64,000 nucleotides of DNA from Ornithinimicrobium pekingense DSM 21552. GTDB taxonomy: Bacteria > Actinomycetota > Actinomycetes > Actinomycetales > Dermatophilaceae. The position numbers and the translations under genes were made by a program. The DNA is taken from NCBI RefSeq assembly GCF_000421185.1, contig NZ_ATWJ01000001.1, positions 124,001 to 188,000 of the forward strand, given 5' to 3'. The first letter of the stretch is position 1, and every line of letters starts with the position of its first letter. Positions 8,394 through 18,945 of this stretch are shown here, one piece after another. The notes beneath the pieces were generated by a model, which worked only from the letters and a program-made list of their open reading frames with translations, ran no database searches and was not told the origin of the DNA.

Positions 8394-9695
8394 GTGACCG
8401 ACGACCCGAGACTCATCGACCTGACGCCTGAGGACTACCCGCGCATCAAGGACCTGGACGACACCGTCTGGTTCGAGGTGGTGCCCGGCCAGACGCCGGA
8501 GGACCTGCGCGACCACCTCGACCTGCGCCACGCCCGTGCGCTGGAGCGCACCGGTGAGCCGCTCCCCGGCGAGGCCCCCACCGACCGCCCGCCGCTGGTC
8601 GGCATCTACAGCGCCTACGACATGGCGGTCACCGTGCCGGGGCCGCGCGACACGCTGACCCGGGTGCCGATCGACGGCCTGACGTGGGTCGGGATCCACC
8701 CGGACCACCGGCGCAAGGGCCTGCTGACCCGCCTGATGAAGGACCACCTGCACCGCGTCCACGACCGCGCCGAGTGCGCCGTCGCGGGGCTGCACGCCTC
8801 GGAGGCCGCGATCTACGGGCGCTTCGGCTACGGCTGCTCGAGCCTGGACGTCAAGCTCACGCTCGGCCGCGGGGCCGAGCTCACAGCGCCCCCGGCGGTG
8901 GCGGAGGCGGCCGACGGGGTGCAGCTGCACATGGTCACGCTGCCGACCGAGCAGGGCATGGCCGCGCTGCACGAGGCGCACCTGGCCAGCGCGGCGACGA
9001 CCCTCGGCGCGGTGACGCGGCCCGACGCCATGGCCCTGACCTGGTGGCGGGACTACCCCAAGGCCCGCGGGGAGAAGGAGAAGCGCCGCCTGCTGCTCGC
9101 GCGCCGGGACGGACGGCTCACGGGGTATGCCGCGCTGCGCCGGGAGAGCAAGTGGGACGACGCCACGCCGCAGGGCACGGTCCAGGTCGTGGAGCTGGCC
9201 GCCGCCGACGACCCGACGCTGCTGGCGCTCGTGCGGCGGCTGGTGAGCTTCGACCTCACGAGCAAGGTCACCCTGTGGAGCCGCTCGGTCGACGACCCGG
9301 TCATGTGGTGGGCGGGCGGGCCGCGCTCGGTGGACCTGCGCGCCTACGACTCCCTCTGGCTGCGTCTGGTCGACGTGCCGCGCGCCCTGACCGAGCGGGG
9401 CTACGCCGCCGCGTGCGACGTGGTGCTGGAGGTCGAGGACGCCCTGTGCCCGTGGAACGCCGGTCGTTGGCGGCTGGCCGTCGACACCGACGGCCGGGCC
9501 ACCTGCGCGTCCACCGACGAGGTGCCCGACCTGACGGTCCCCGTCGCGCTCCTCGGCGCCGCCTACGGCGGTGGCCGGTCGCTGGCCTCCCAGGTCCCCA
9601 CGCTCGGTGGCACCGAACACACCCCGGGCGCGGTGCGGCAGCTGTCCCGCGCGATGCGGGCCGACACCGAGCCCTACGGCGCGATCGGCTTCTGA
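8394..9695 (+). CDS. Eis-like GNAT N-acetyltransferase
   Basis: Three-domain acetyltransferase of the Eis family, 433 aa. The first GNAT domain has the CoA motif WVGIHPDHRRKGLLTRLM and a region YGRFGYG typical of Eis. A second GNAT-like domain and a C-terminal SCP2-like domain follow. The chain ends in ...AIGF; in mycobacterial Eis the C-terminal Phe carboxylate takes part in catalysis, so the terminus is consistent with an active enzyme. Mycobacterial Eis acetylates aminoglycosides and protein lysines, but the substrate here is unknown. Start GTG at 8394 (or 8388); no strong ribosome site is visible. It is convergent with menD. Confidence 0.82.
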   Translation: MTDDPRLIDLTPEDYPRIKDLDDTVWFEVVPGQTPEDLRDHLDLRHARALERTGEPLPGEAPTDRPPLVGIYSAYDMAVTVPGPRDTLTRVPIDGLTWVGIHPDHRRKGLLTRLMKDHLHRVHDRAECAVAGLHASEAAIYGRFGYGCSSLDVKLTLGRGAELTAPPAVAEAADGVQLHMVTLPTEQGMAALHEAHLASAATTLGAVTRPDAMALTWWRDYPKARGEKEKRRLLLARRDGRLTGYAALRRESKWDDATPQGTVQVVELAAADDPTLLALVRRLVSFDLTSKVTLWSRSVDDPVMWWAGGPRSVDLRAYDSLWLRLVDVPRALTERGYAAACDVVLEVEDALCPWNAGRWRLAVDTDGRATCASTDEVPDLTVPVALLGAAYGGGRSLASQVPTLGGTEHTPGAVRQLSRAMRADTEPYGAIGF

Positions 9696-9748
9696 GGCGG
9701 CGCTGCGGGCGCCAGGTCCGTGGTGAGACGGTCCCGTGCCCGGGAAGA

Positions 9749-9784
9749 CGTCCGGTGCCCGGGGAGCTTCCCCGGCACCGGACG
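9749..9784. terminator. Bidirectional hairpin between Eis-like gene and menD
   Basis: Inverted repeat whose left arm reads CGTCCGGTGCCCGGGGA and whose right arm is its complement with a single-base bulge, around a short AGCT-type loop. It lies between two convergent genes (ends at 9695 and 9817), so it can terminate both. Confidence 0.7.
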
Positions 9785-9816
9785 GCACCTGCGGCGCGCG
9801 GCGGGGATGCGGGCGG

Positions 9817-11541
9817 TCAGCGCAGCCGGTCGCGCAGGGGACGGTGGCCGGCACGGTCGACCGGCACCTCCACCACGCGTATGCCGCGCGCCGGCTCCGC
9901 GAGCGCGTCCGCCAGCTCCCGCAGCGACCCGGCACGGGTGTGCGGCACCCGGTGCGCGGCGCACAGGGCGGCCAGGTCGGTGCCGTGGGGCGTGCCGAAG
10001 ACGCGCTCGGTGGCCGCCGCCGCCACGTCGGTCGCCGACCTGGCCGCCTCCCCGTACTCCAGGGTCGAGAAGATCCCTCCGCCGTCGTCGTTGACGACCA
10101 CGACCGTGAGCTCGGGGCGCGGCTCGGCCGGGCCGACGAGCAGCCCGTTGGTGTCGTGCAGGAAGGTCAGGTCGCCGAGCAGGGCCACCGTGCGCCCCGA
10201 CCCCTGGCACAGGGCTGCACCGACAGCCGTGGACACCATGCCGTCGATGCCGGCCAGACCGCGGTTGGCGACCACCCGGCACGGCTGCGTCCGGCCCGGG
10301 TCGAGCACCAGTGCCAGGTCGCGCGGTGCGTTGCTGGAGCCGAGGACGAGCAGGTCCTCCGCCGCGAGGTGGGTGGCGACGACCCCGGCGACGGCCGGAC
10401 CGGTGACCGGGGCGCAGGGCCCGTCCAGGCCCACGGCCTCGCGCACGAGCGGCGTGAGCGACCGCCCGGCGGCGACCCACGAGGCGACCCACGACCCGGC
10501 AGCCGGTGCGCGCGGGGGCGGCTCCCACAGCACGTCGTCGGGGTGCACCTGGTGCACCACGTGGCCGGGGTCGGTCCAGGACGGCACGGCCGACACCTGC
10601 TCGACCCGGACCCCCGGCAGGCGGGACAGGGCTGCGAGCTCGCGGAAGAGCGTCAGCCGCCCCACCACCACGACCCGGTCGGGCCGCAGCGCCGCCCACG
10701 CAGGATCGTCGGCGCCCGCGACGCGCGTGGCCACCAGCACGCCGTGCGGCACGACGTGCGCGCCCCCGGGCAGCACGCCGAACGGCTCGGCCAGCACCGG
10801 CCAGCCGGCCTCCTGCGCCCAGTCGAGGGCGCGCCGGGTCAGCTGAGGCTCCGGCAGGTCACCGAGCAGCACGACCGTCCGCTCCCCCGCGGCGAGGGTC
10901 GGTGGCACGCGTCGCGCCGACGGGGTGACATCGGTCCACGGCCGGCCACCCTCACGCCCGGCAGGAGCGGACCGCAGGCTCGCCAGGTCGGGGGCCAGGG
11001 GGTCGCGCAGCGAGACGTTGAGGTGCACCGGCCCGGCGGGCGCGGACGGCCAGCCGCACGAGGCCAGGAGCGCTCGGCACACCGTCGTGCGCCAGTGCGC
11101 GTTGGCGGCGGTCGTGACCGACCCGGGGGCGGGCAGGTCCGCCTCCCACCGCACGGCCCCGGCGAAGATGCCCGGCTGCACCGTGGTCTGGTTGGCACCG
11201 GTGCCGCGCAGCTCGGCGGGGCGGTCGGCGGACAGCACGACCAGGGGTATGCCGCTGTGGTGCGCCTCGAGGACGGCCGGGTGCAGGTTGGCCACGGCGG
11301 TGCCGGAGGTGGTGACGACCGGGACGGGCAGGCCGGACGCGCGCGCCATACCCAGGGCCAGGAAGGCGGCCGAGCGCTCGTCCACGCGCACGTGGAGCCG
11401 CAGCCGGCCGGCCCGGTCGGCCTCCTCCAGCGCGTAGGCCAGCGGCGCCGAGCGGGAGCCGGGACACAGCACCGCCTCGCGGACCCCGCCGCGCACCAGC
11501 TCGTCGACGAGCACGGCGGCCAGGGCGGTCGAGGGGTGCAC
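9817..11541 (-). CDS. menD: SEPHCHC synthase (2-oxoglutarate decarboxylase/menaquinone synthesis)
   Basis: Thiamine-diphosphate enzyme, 574 aa, adding a decarboxylated 2-oxoglutarate unit to isochorismate. The N-terminal PYR domain has CPGSRSAPL at 26-34 and VRVDERSAAF with the cofactor-activating Glu at residue 55. Next come TTSGTAVANLHPAV and LSADRPAELRGTGANQTT, diagnostic of MenD. The C-terminal PP domain has GDLTFLHDTNGLL and VVVVNDDGGGIF. The GTG start is at 11539-11541. It works directly after MenF and is the third menaquinone gene in the first 12 kb, although unrelated genes intervene. Confidence 0.95.
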   Translation of the reverse strand: MHPSTALAAVLVDELVRGGVREAVLCPGSRSAPLAYALEEADRAGRLRLHVRVDERSAAFLALGMARASGLPVPVVTTSGTAVANLHPAVLEAHHSGIPLVVLSADRPAELRGTGANQTTVQPGIFAGAVRWEADLPAPGSVTTAANAHWRTTVCRALLASCGWPSAPAGPVHLNVSLRDPLAPDLASLRSAPAGREGGRPWTDVTPSARRVPPTLAAGERTVVLLGDLPEPQLTRRALDWAQEAGWPVLAEPFGVLPGGAHVVPHGVLVATRVAGADDPAWAALRPDRVVVVGRLTLFRELAALSRLPGVRVEQVSAVPSWTDPGHVVHQVHPDDVLWEPPPRAPAAGSWVASWVAAGRSLTPLVREAVGLDGPCAPVTGPAVAGVVATHLAAEDLLVLGSSNAPRDLALVLDPGRTQPCRVVANRGLAGIDGMVSTAVGAALCQGSGRTVALLGDLTFLHDTNGLLVGPAEPRPELTVVVVNDDGGGIFSTLEYGEAARSATDVAAAATERVFGTPHGTDLAALCAAHRVPHTRAGSLRELADALAEPARGIRVVEVPVDRAGHRPLRDRLR

Positions 11542-11640
11542 GGGCCGATCCTGCCACGCCGGCCGACCGGCCCGGACGGGACATGTCCGACGTGCCCGGG
11601 GCGGGTGCGTCCGGGGGCACGGCCACCGCCGCCGCGCCCG

Positions 11641-11646
11641 TAGAGT
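11641..11646 (+). promoter_or_regulatory. -10 element TAGAGT for leaderless FGGY kinase gene
   Basis: TAGAGT matches TANNNT and ends 8 bases before the ATG at 11655, placing transcription start at the initiation codon. No Shine-Dalgarno is seen in the gap. Confidence 0.5.
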
Positions 11647-11654
11647 GGTCGCCT

Positions 11655-13154
11655 ATGGCCTCTGCCTTCGACATCGAGCTCAAGGACGCCGTCCCACCGC
11701 TGGTGCTCGCGGTCGACGTGGGCTCCACCGCCACCCGCGGCGCCGTCTACGACGCCCACGGCCGCCCGGTCGGGCGCCGCGCCAAGGTCCCGCACTCGTT
11801 CACGACCGGCTCCGACGGCACCTCCGAGATCGACGCCGAGCAGGTGGTCGACGAGGTCAAGACCGTGCTGGACACGCTGACCGCCGCCCTGGAGGGCACC
11901 CCGGTCGGCGGTGTGGCGCTGGACACCTTCGCCTCCTCGATGGTGGTCGTCGACGCCGACGGCACCCCGCTGACCCCCTGCTTCACCTACGCCGACAGCC
12001 GCTGCAGCCGGCAGGTGCTCGCCCTGCGCGAGGAGCTCGACGACGAGGCGCTGCAGCAGCGCACCGGCACCCGGGTGCACGCCAGCTACTGGCCGCCCCG
12101 GCTGCGCTGGCTCGCCGCCACCCGTCCGGAGGTCGTCGAGCAGGCGGCGCACTACCTCTCCCTGGGCGACTACGTGCTGCTGCGGCTCACCGGGACGCTG
12201 GCGACCGGCACCTCCACCGCGGCGTGGACCGGCATGGTCGACCGGCACACGGCCGAGTGGTACCCCGAGCTGGTGGAGATCGCCGGCATCCGCCCGGACC
12301 AGCTGCCGCCGGTGCACCACCTCGACCAGCCCGTCGAGGTCCAGCCCGCCCGCGCCGCCAAGATCGCCAGGCGCTGGCCGGTGCTGCAGGACGCCCGGTG
12401 GTACGCCCCCATCACCGACGGGCTGGCCGCCAACGTGGGTCTGGGCGCCTACGACGAGACGAGCATCGGAGCCTCGTGCGCCACGTCGGGCGCGCTGCGC
12501 GTCCTGGTGCGGGAGATGCCCGAGGAGCTGCCCGAGGGCCTGTGGTGCTACCGGGTCTCGCACGACCGCGCCCTGGTCGGCGGGGCGCTCAACGACGTCG
12601 GGCGCGCGCTGGCGTGGGCCGACGTCACGCTCGCCGTGGACCAGGTCGCGCCCGAGGACCTCTCGAGCGCGCTCGTCGCCGAGCCGCACGAGACGACGCC
12701 CCTGGTGCTGCCCTTCTTCACCGGCGAGCGCAGCACCGGCTGGGCCGCCGGGGCGCGCGCGGTCATCACCGGCGTCGGGGCCGCCTCCGCCCCGGTCGAG
12801 GTCTACCGCGGGGTCGTCGAGGGGATCGCGCTGTCCTACGCCCGCATCGCGAGCCAGCTGCGCGAGGTCGCCCCGCAGCCCGAGCGGCTCTTCGCCGGCG
12901 GCAGCGTGACCAACGACCACCCCGAGCTGCTCCAGGTGATGGCCGACGCCATGCGCACCCCGGTCACCCCGGTGCGGATCAAGCGGACGACCCTGCACGG
13001 CACCGCGCTGCTGGCGCTGGAGAGCCTGGCTCCCGACGTGCGCCGGGCCCGCCCCGAGCGCGGCAAGGCGCTGGTGCCCGACTACAACCGCCGGCCCTAC
13101 TACACCGAGCGGTTCCAGCGCTTCGAGCGGGTCTACGAGGCCCTGTTCACGTGA
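11655..13154 (+). CDS. FGGY-family carbohydrate kinase
   Basis: Sugar kinase of the FGGY family, 499 aa, with the actin-like ATPase fold. Phosphate-1 motif LAVDVGSTATRGAVYD lies near residue 20, substrate-side residues around CFTYADSRC, and the second ATP-binding region LFAGGSVTNDHPELLQVMAD near residue 420. Closest in style to gluconokinase or xylulokinase relatives, but the sugar cannot be assigned. The ATG at 11655 is preferred over an upstream in-frame codon because a -10 box ends 8 bases before it. The TGA overlaps the next gene's GTG by 4 bp, so the two are an operon even though a sugar kinase and a helicase-related protein have no obvious link. Confidence 0.82.
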   Translation: MASAFDIELKDAVPPLVLAVDVGSTATRGAVYDAHGRPVGRRAKVPHSFTTGSDGTSEIDAEQVVDEVKTVLDTLTAALEGTPVGGVALDTFASSMVVVDADGTPLTPCFTYADSRCSRQVLALREELDDEALQQRTGTRVHASYWPPRLRWLAATRPEVVEQAAHYLSLGDYVLLRLTGTLATGTSTAAWTGMVDRHTAEWYPELVEIAGIRPDQLPPVHHLDQPVEVQPARAAKIARRWPVLQDARWYAPITDGLAANVGLGAYDETSIGASCATSGALRVLVREMPEELPEGLWCYRVSHDRALVGGALNDVGRALAWADVTLAVDQVAPEDLSSALVAEPHETTPLVLPFFTGERSTGWAAGARAVITGVGAASAPVEVYRGVVEGIALSYARIASQLREVAPQPERLFAGGSVTNDHPELLQVMADAMRTPVTPVRIKRTTLHGTALLALESLAPDVRRARPERGKALVPDYNRRPYYTERFQRFERVYEALFT

Positions 13155-15451
13155 CGCCCGCACGCGCCGGGGCCGGACGCGGCACGTCCGCGAGGTCGCT
13201 CGCCGACGACCTGCGGGCGCGCGACGACGAGGAGCTGGCACGCCTGCTGCGGCGCCGCCCCGACCTGGCTCGCCCGGCCCCGGCGGACGTCACGGCTCTC
13301 GCGGCCCGCGCGACGACCCGCACGAGCATCCAGCGGGCCCTCGACGGCCTCGACCTGGCGCACCTGCAGGCGCTGGAGGCCGTCGTCGTCGCCGCCCCCG
13401 CGCAGGGAGCCGACGTCGCCGCCCTGCTCGGCACCTCGCGACGCCGGGCCGAGGAGCTCGTGGCGCACCTGCGCGAGGTCGCGCTGTGCTGGCGCGCCCC
13501 GGAGGGTATGCGGCCCGCGCGCCCCGTCGCCGACGTGGTCGGCGACCCTGCCGGGCTGGGGCCCGTCCTGCCCGGCGTGCCCGAGGGTCCGCAGCTGCGG
13601 GGGCTCCTGGCCGACCTCGAGCCGCGGCAGCGCCAGCTGCTCGACGCCCTGGCCTGGGGACCGCCGGTCGGCGCGCTCGGCCTGCCCGCCGACGGCGCGT
13701 CCGCCCCCGGACCGGTCGCCGAGGCCGGGCGGGCGCTGGTGGAGGCCGGGCTGCTGGCCCGCGTGGACGAGTCGCACGTGCAGCTGCCGCGCCAGGTGGC
13801 GCTCGCGCTGCGCGGGGGCCGCCTGCACCGGCACTCGGCCAGCGAGGCGCCCGAGGTCGAGCACACGGCCCTCGACCCGGACGTGGTGGACGCCGCGGCG
13901 GGCGGCCGGGCCGCCGACCTCGTCGTGCTCGTCACCGAGGTGGTCGACCTGTGGGGCGCGCGCCCGCCCCGGGCGCTGCGCACCGGCGGGGTGTCGGTCC
14001 GCGACCTGGGGCGCCTGGCCAGCCACCTGGAGATCGGCACCGACGAGACCGCCTGGCTGCTCGAGACCGCCCACGCGGCCGGCCTGCTGGCGCTGGACGA
14101 CGGGCAGCGCCGCAGCACCGAGGACCCTGCCTGGGTGCCGACCACCCGCGCCGACGACTGGCTGGCCGACGACCCCGGCCGGCGCTGGGCCGCCCTCGCG
14201 CGGGCCTGGTGGACCATGTCCTCGGCGCCGAGCCTGGTCGGCCCCGGTGACGGCGGGCGCGTCAACGCCCTGTCCACGCAGACGTCATACCCCCTGGCGC
14301 GGCTGCGTCGCCACGACGCCCTGGCTGCCCTGGCCACCCTGCCCGCCGGCGCGGCACCCACCGAGGAGGGGCTGGCCGCGCTGCTGCGCTGGCGCCACCC
14401 GCTGCGGGCGGCCCGCTCCGGCGAGGACCACGGCGTCGGGCTCGCCGTCGTGCTGCGCGAGGCCGAGTGGGCCGGGGTGCTCGCCCGCGGCGCGCTCTCG
14501 GGGCCCGGCGCCGCCGTGGTCGCCCGCGACGACAGCCCCCAGGACGCCGAGGACCCCGTCGCACGGGCCGCCGCGCTCATGGAGCCGCTGGTGCCGCCCG
14601 CGGTCGACCACGTGCTCCTGCAGGCCGACCTGACCGCCATCGCGCCCGGCCGGCTCGACGGCCCGGTCCGCACGCTCATGCACCTCGTGAGCGACGTGGA
14701 GTCGCGGGGCGGGGCCACGGTGCACCGGTTCAGCGAGATCAGCGTGCGCCGCGCCCTCGACGTGGGCTGGACCGCCGACCGGCTGCTCGCCGAGCTCGGG
14801 GCCGCGTCGCGGACCGGTGTCCCCCAGCCGCTGGACTACCTCGTGCGGGACGTGGCACGGCGTCACGGCCAGGCGCGGGTCGGTGCGTGCGCGGCCTACC
14901 TGCGCTCGGACGACGCCGCCCTGCTCGACCGCGTGGAGCACGACCGCGCCCTCGGCATGCTGCAGTGGCGCAGGGTCGCCCCCACCGTGCTCGTCACCCC
15001 GGTGCCCGCCCCGACCGTGCTCGACCTGCTGCGGGAGGAGCAGTACGGGCCGGTGGTCGAGGGCGGTGACGGCGGGCTCGAGCTGGCCACGGCGTCGCTG
15101 CGGCGCACCACGGCCCGCTCCCCCGCCCCGGTCCACGTCAGCGGCGTGGACGACGACGTCGCCCGCCAGGTGGTGGCGCTCATGCGCCGCGGCGAGGGCG
15201 CGCGCACCTCGGGGCTGGACGAGGCGGGGACGCAGACCGACCCGATGGTCATCAGCTCGGTGCTGCGCGAGGCCGCGGTGTCCGGCGACGCCGTCTGGAT
15301 CGGGTATGCCGACGAGGTGGGCGGGGTCTCCACCCACCTCGTGCGGCCGGTCGCGGTGGAGGCGGGCCGGGTGCGGGCCGCGGTCGGCGACGGTGACGTC
15401 ACCCGGACCTTCCTGCTCCACCGGGTGACGAGGGTGCGGACGGCCGACTGA
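13151..15451 (+). CDS. Helicase-associated (XPB/Ssl2-like N-terminal domain) protein
   Basis: A 766-aa cytoplasmic protein without helicase motifs, similar in layout to the mycobacterial conserved protein encoded beside the XPB helicase (Rv0862c type). N-terminal helical repeats ([20 protein letters not shown]) resemble winged-helix material. The C-terminal third contains [16 protein letters not shown] and [20 protein letters not shown], typical of the helicase C-terminal-associated domain. The C-terminus ([20 protein letters not shown]) looks like a WYL-type domain. It may partner an XPB helicase, which in this genome lies about 11 kb away at 26688. The GTG start overlaps the kinase stop by 4 bp. 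Confidence 0.78.
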   Translation: MTPARAGAGRGTSARSLADDLRARDDEELARLLRRRPDLARPAPADVTALAARATTRTSIQRALDGLDLAHLQALEAVVVAAPAQGADVAALLGTSRRRAEELVAHLREVALCWRAPEGMRPARPVADVVGDPAGLGPVLPGVPEGPQLRGLLADLEPRQRQLLDALAWGPPVGALGLPADGASAPGPVAEAGRALVEAGLLARVDESHVQLPRQVALALRGGRLHRHSASEAPEVEHTALDPDVVDAAAGGRAADLVVLVTEVVDLWGARPPRALRTGGVSVRDLGRLASHLEIGTDETAWLLETAHAAGLLALDDGQRRSTEDPAWVPTTRADDWLADDPGRRWAALARAWWTMSSAPSLVGPGDGGRVNALSTQTSYPLARLRRHDALAALATLPAGAAPTEEGLAALLRWRHPLRAARSGEDHGVGLAVVLREAEWAGVLARGALSGPGAAVVARDDSPQDAEDPVARAAALMEPLVPPAVDHVLLQADLTAIAPGRLDGPVRTLMHLVSDVESRGGATVHRFSEISVRRALDVGWTADRLLAELGAASRTGVPQPLDYLVRDVARRHGQARVGACAAYLRSDDAALLDRVEHDRALGMLQWRRVAPTVLVTPVPAPTVLDLLREEQYGPVVEGGDGGLELATASLRRTTARSPAPVHVSGVDDDVARQVVALMRRGEGARTSGLDEAGTQTDPMVISSVLREAAVSGDAVWIGYADEVGGVSTHLVRPVAVEAGRVRAAVGDGDVTRTFLLHRVTRVRTAD

Positions 15452-15467
15452 CCTCCGGCGGGGCCGG

Positions 15468-15845
15468 TCAGGGCTGGGAGGCGGTCGCCTGCTGCTCGGC
15501 GAGCTGGGCGCGGATCTGGTCCATGTCGAGGTCGCGCACGGCCTGGATCACCTGCTCCAGGCCCGAGGCGGGCAGCGCGCCGGCCTGCTCGAAGACGAGG
15601 ATGCCGTCGCGGAAGGCCATCAGGGTGGGGATCGAGGTGATCTGCGCCGCGGCCGAGAGCTGCTGCTCGGCCTCGGTGTCGACCTTGCCGAAGACGACGT
15701 CGTCGTGCGTGCTGCTGGCGGCCTCGAAGACCGGTGCGAACATGCGGCACGGGCCGCACCAGGAGGCCCACCAGTCGACGAGGACGATGTCGTTGTCGGA
15801 CAGGGCGGACGAGAAGGTGTCGGCGGTCAGGTTGACGGTGGCCAT
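15468..15845 (-). CDS. trxA: Thioredoxin
   Basis: Cytoplasmic thioredoxin, 125 aa, with the active site WASWCGPCR near residue 30 and the conserved cis-Pro region TSIPTLMAF. The C-terminal tail after the fold ([21 protein letters not shown]) is longer than in E. coli TrxA. The ATG at 15843-15845 follows GGAGGAACCCC. A near-perfect ATACCC...GGGTAT palindrome 45 bp upstream suggests CsoR/CstR-type control, unusual for a housekeeping thioredoxin and more like one used in sulfide, persulfide or copper stress. It is convergent with the helicase-associated gene, leaving only 16 bp between. Confidence 0.93.
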   Translation of the reverse strand: MATVNLTADTFSSALSDNDIVLVDWWASWCGPCRMFAPVFEAASSTHDDVVFGKVDTEAEQQLSAAAQITSIPTLMAFRDGILVFEQAGALPASGLEQVIQAVRDLDMDQIRAQLAEQQATASQP

Positions 15846-15889
15846 GGGGTTCCTCCGAGGTCGGGACGGTGTCGACCGGGTCAACACAC

Positions 15890-15905
15890 ATACCCCTATG
15901 GGTAT
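15890..15905. promoter_or_regulatory. CsoR/CstR-type operator-like palindrome upstream of trxA
   Basis: The 16-mer ATACCCCTATGGGTAT has 8-bp half-sites with one mismatch. Operators of the CsoR/FrmR/CstR family have G/C tracts flanked by ATAC/GTAT, as here. It lies 45 bp before the trxA start, in the position of a core promoter. The regulator gene is not in the window. One half also contains the dispersed GGTATG hexamer, but the palindromic arrangement is unique here. Confidence 0.5.
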
Positions 15906-15939
15906 TTCCGGGCGCTTCCGCAGACCCGGAGGCGCCCGG

Positions 15940-17916
15940 TCAGAAGACCCTGACGCGGTCCTTCGGCGCGAGCCACAGGCCGTCGCCCTCACCCGTGCCG
16001 AACGCCTCGTGGAAGGCGTCGACGTTGCGCACGGTGTTGGCGCGCAGGTCGGCCGGGGCGTGGGGGTCGACCGACAACAGCCGGCGGGCCTCCTCCTCGC
16101 GGGCGACCGTGCGCCAGACCGACGCCCAGCCCAGGAAGAACCGCTGCTCACCGGTCCACCCGTCGAGCTCGGGCGCCTCACCGCCGGTGGCGATGGTGTA
16201 GGCCAGGTGCGCCAGCTCCAGCCCGCACAGGTCGCCGATGTTCTCGCCCACGGTCAGGCCGCCGTTGACCGTGGCCTCGCCGCCGGGGATGTCGCGTGGG
16301 GAGAGGGTGCTGAACTGCTCGACGAGCCGCTGGGCGCGCTCGTCGAAGCGGGCCCGGTCGTCCTCGGTCCACCAGTCGGTCAGCGACCCGTCGCCGGCGT
16401 AGCGGCTGCCCTGGTCGTCGAATCCGTGACCGATCTCGTGCGCGATGACCGCGCCGATCCCCCCGTAGTTGACGGCGTCGTCGGCCTCCACGTCGAAGAA
16501 CGGCGGCTGCAGGATGGCGGCCGGGAAGACGATCTCGTTGAGCATCGGGTGGTAGTAGGCGTTGACCGTCTGCGGGGTCATCAACCACTCGTCGCGGTCG
16601 ATCGGCCCGCCGACCTTGGCCAGCTGTCGGTCGGTCTCGAACGCCGCGCCCCGGCGCACGTTGCCCACGAGGTCCTCGGGGTCGAGCCGGTATGCGGTGT
16701 AGTCGCGGAAGGTCGGCGGGTGGCCGACCTTGGGGCGGAAGGCGGCCAGCTTCTCCAGCGCGCGCTCCTGGGTCTGCTGCCCCATCCACTCCAGCTGCCC
16801 GATCCGCTGCCGGAAGGCCTCGGTGACGTTGGCGACCAGCTCGGCCATCCGCTCGCGGGCGGCGGGCGGGAAGTGTGCCTCGACATACATCTGGCCGGCG
16901 GCCTCGCCGAGGAGCGCCTCGACGAGCGCGACGCCGCGCTTCCACCGCTCCTTGTTGCTCGGGGTCCCGCTGAGCGTGCGGCCGTGGAAGTCGAAGTGCG
17001 CCTCGACCAGGTCGTCCGTCAGGTAGGGCGCGAGGCCGTCGAGCAGACGTACCGCCAGCCACGCGCGCCAGTCCGCGACCGGCACGTCGGCCAGGGCGGC
17101 CCCGACCGCCGTCAGCACGTCGGGCTGGCGTGCGACCACCTGCGCCATGGCGGTGTCGGGCACGCCGAGCCCCTCGGCCCAGGCGTCCCAGTCCCAGCCG
17201 GGCGTCCGCCCCGCCAGCTCGGCCCGCGTCAGGCGGGTGTAGGACCGCACCGCGTCGCGCGCGCTCACCCGGTCCCAGTGGGCGGCGGCGATGCGCTCCT
17301 CCAGGGCGTAGAGCCGGTCGACCGCGTCGGCGCCCAGGTCGAGGCCGGCCTCCTCGAGGACAGGCGCCGCGAGCTGGAGCAACCGGCCCAGGTAGCCCTG
17401 GTAGGCCTCTCGGACGGCCGCGTGCTCCTCGGCGGTGTAGTAGGCCTCGTCGGGCAGTCCGATCCCGCCCTGGTGGACGTAGACGATGTAGTCCTCGGGG
17501 CTGCCGGCGTCGGCGGTGACCCACACCCGGACCAGCCCGTCGGCGCCCTCGCGCTCCTGCTGCCCGGCGACCCGGACGACGTCGGAGGGGGTGTCGACGG
17601 CCGCGACCCGCCGCAGCGGCTCGACGAGGGGGGCCAGGCCCGCGGCGGCGACGCGGTCGGTGTCCATGAAGCTGGCGTAGAGCGCCCCGACCTTGCCGGC
17701 GGGCGTGTCCAGCTCGGGCTGCTGCTCGGCGGCACGCTCGATGAGCTCGCGCACGGCCGCCTCGGCGTTCTCGCGCAGCATGTCGAAGGCACCGTAGCGG
17801 GCCCGGTCCTGGGGGATCTGCGCCGTGGCCAGCCAGGTGCCGTTGGCGTGGGCGAAGAGGTCGTCCTGGGGGCGGACCGAGAGGTCCATGTGGGCTCGGT
17901 CGATGCCGTGGTGCAT
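15940..17916 (-). CDS. M13-family metallopeptidase (neprilysin-like)
   Basis: Zinc endopeptidase of the PepO/neprilysin family, 658 aa. The zinc site [13 protein letters not shown] (HExxH) lies near residue 490 and the third ligand with its downstream Asp is in [13 protein letters not shown]. The substrate-binding motif [18 protein letters not shown] precedes the zinc site by about 40 residues. No signal peptide is present ([19 protein letters not shown]), so the enzyme should be cytoplasmic, as for many actinobacterial M13 members. The ATG is preceded by AGGACAGG. It is divergent from the ABC exporter genes. Confidence 0.93.
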   Translation of the reverse strand: MHHGIDRAHMDLSVRPQDDLFAHANGTWLATAQIPQDRARYGAFDMLRENAEAAVRELIERAAEQQPELDTPAGKVGALYASFMDTDRVAAAGLAPLVEPLRRVAAVDTPSDVVRVAGQQEREGADGLVRVWVTADAGSPEDYIVYVHQGGIGLPDEAYYTAEEHAAVREAYQGYLGRLLQLAAPVLEEAGLDLGADAVDRLYALEERIAAAHWDRVSARDAVRSYTRLTRAELAGRTPGWDWDAWAEGLGVPDTAMAQVVARQPDVLTAVGAALADVPVADWRAWLAVRLLDGLAPYLTDDLVEAHFDFHGRTLSGTPSNKERWKRGVALVEALLGEAAGQMYVEAHFPPAARERMAELVANVTEAFRQRIGQLEWMGQQTQERALEKLAAFRPKVGHPPTFRDYTAYRLDPEDLVGNVRRGAAFETDRQLAKVGGPIDRDEWLMTPQTVNAYYHPMLNEIVFPAAILQPPFFDVEADDAVNYGGIGAVIAHEIGHGFDDQGSRYAGDGSLTDWWTEDDRARFDERAQRLVEQFSTLSPRDIPGGEATVNGGLTVGENIGDLCGLELAHLAYTIATGGEAPELDGWTGEQRFFLGWASVWRTVAREEEARRLLSVDPHAPADLRANTVRNVDAFHEAFGTGEGDGLWLAPKDRVRVF

Positions 17917-18026
17917 TACCTGTCCTCGTCGTCGGGGGCGGAGGTGCTCTGGTCAGGGCGGACGCTTGAGGGATCAACGGTATGCGGTCCCCCTCCCGGA
18001 TCCTCCCACGGGGGCGGGGCCGGGCG

Positions 18027-18032
18027 TAGGCT
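18027..18032 (+). promoter_or_regulatory. -10 element TAGGCT for leaderless ABC ATPase gene
   Basis: TAGGCT (TANNNT) ends 7 bases before the GTG at 18040, so transcription would start on the initiation codon. No clear Shine-Dalgarno lies between. Confidence 0.5.
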
Positions 18033-18039
18033 CCGGGAC

Positions 18040-18945
18040 GTGGGCGTCATCGAGATCCGCGGCCTGGTCAAGCGGTTCGGCTCCACGGTGGCCCTCGACG
18101 GGCTGGACCTGGTGGTCGAGCAGGGGGAGATCCACGGTTTCCTGGGCCCCAACGGGGCGGGCAAGTCCACCACCCTGCGGATCCTGCTCGGCCTGCTGCG
18201 CGCCGACGGCGGCTCGGCACGGGTGCTCGGGGGCGACCCGTGGGCGGACGCCGCGCAGCTGCACCGGCGACTGGCGTACGTGCCGGGCGACGTCACCCTG
18301 TGGCCCGGGCTGACCGGAGGTGAGGTCATCGACCTGCTGGGTCGCCTGCGCGGCGGCCTGGACGAGCGCCGGCGGGCCGAGCTCGTCGAGCGCTTCGACC
18401 TCGACCCCCGGCGGCGCAGCTCCACCTACTCCAAGGGCAACCGGCAGAAGGTCGCCCTCGTCGCCGCGCTCGCCTCCGACGTGGAGCTGCTGCTCCTGGA
18501 CGAGCCGACCTCGGGGCTGGACCCGCTCATGGAGGCGCAGTTCCGCGAGGTGGTGCGGGCCGGCAGCACCGACGGGCGGACCGTGCTGCTGTCGAGCCAC
18601 ATCCTCTCCGAGGTGGAGCACCTGTGCGACCGGGTCTCGATCATCCGGGCCGGCCGCACCGTCGAGACCGGCACGCTGAGCGAGCTGCGGCACCTGACCC
18701 GCACCCAGCTCGACGTCGAGCTGGCGGTGCCGGTGCCCACCGAGCTCGTCTCGGCGCCCGGCGTGCACGACGCCCGGCTGGACGGCCACCGCCTGACCTG
18801 CCAGGTCGACGACGGGGCGCTCGGTGACGTCCTGGCGCGCCTGAGCCCGTTGGGGATCCGCTCGCTCGCCTCGTCGCCGCCGACGCTGGAGGAGCTCTTC
18901 CTGCGCCACTACGACCGGGGCGGCGGGCGGGAGCCGCGGCCGTGA
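18040..18945 (+). CDS. ABC transporter ATP-binding protein
   Basis: ATPase of an ABC-2 type exporter, 301 aa. Walker A is [10 protein letters not shown] near residue 40, the signature region is [17 protein letters not shown] (a degenerate LSGGQ, as in antibiotic exporters), Walker [14 protein letters not shown] near residue 150, and the switch His is in [15 protein letters not shown]-terminal extension of about 85 residues follows. It overlaps the permease gene by 4 bp, forming a two-gene exporter operon. The family includes polyketide antibiotic and drug exporters; the substrate is unknown. GTG start chosen because a -10 box sits immediately upstream. Confidence 0.9.
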   Translation: MGVIEIRGLVKRFGSTVALDGLDLVVEQGEIHGFLGPNGAGKSTTLRILLGLLRADGGSARVLGGDPWADAAQLHRRLAYVPGDVTLWPGLTGGEVIDLLGRLRGGLDERRRAELVERFDLDPRRRSSTYSKGNRQKVALVAALASDVELLLLDEPTSGLDPLMEAQFREVVRAGSTDGRTVLLSSHILSEVEHLCDRVSIIRAGRTVETGTLSELRHLTRTQLDVELAVPVPTELVSAPGVHDARLDGHRLTCQVDDGALGDVLARLSPLGIRSLASSPPTLEELFLRHYDRGGGREPRP

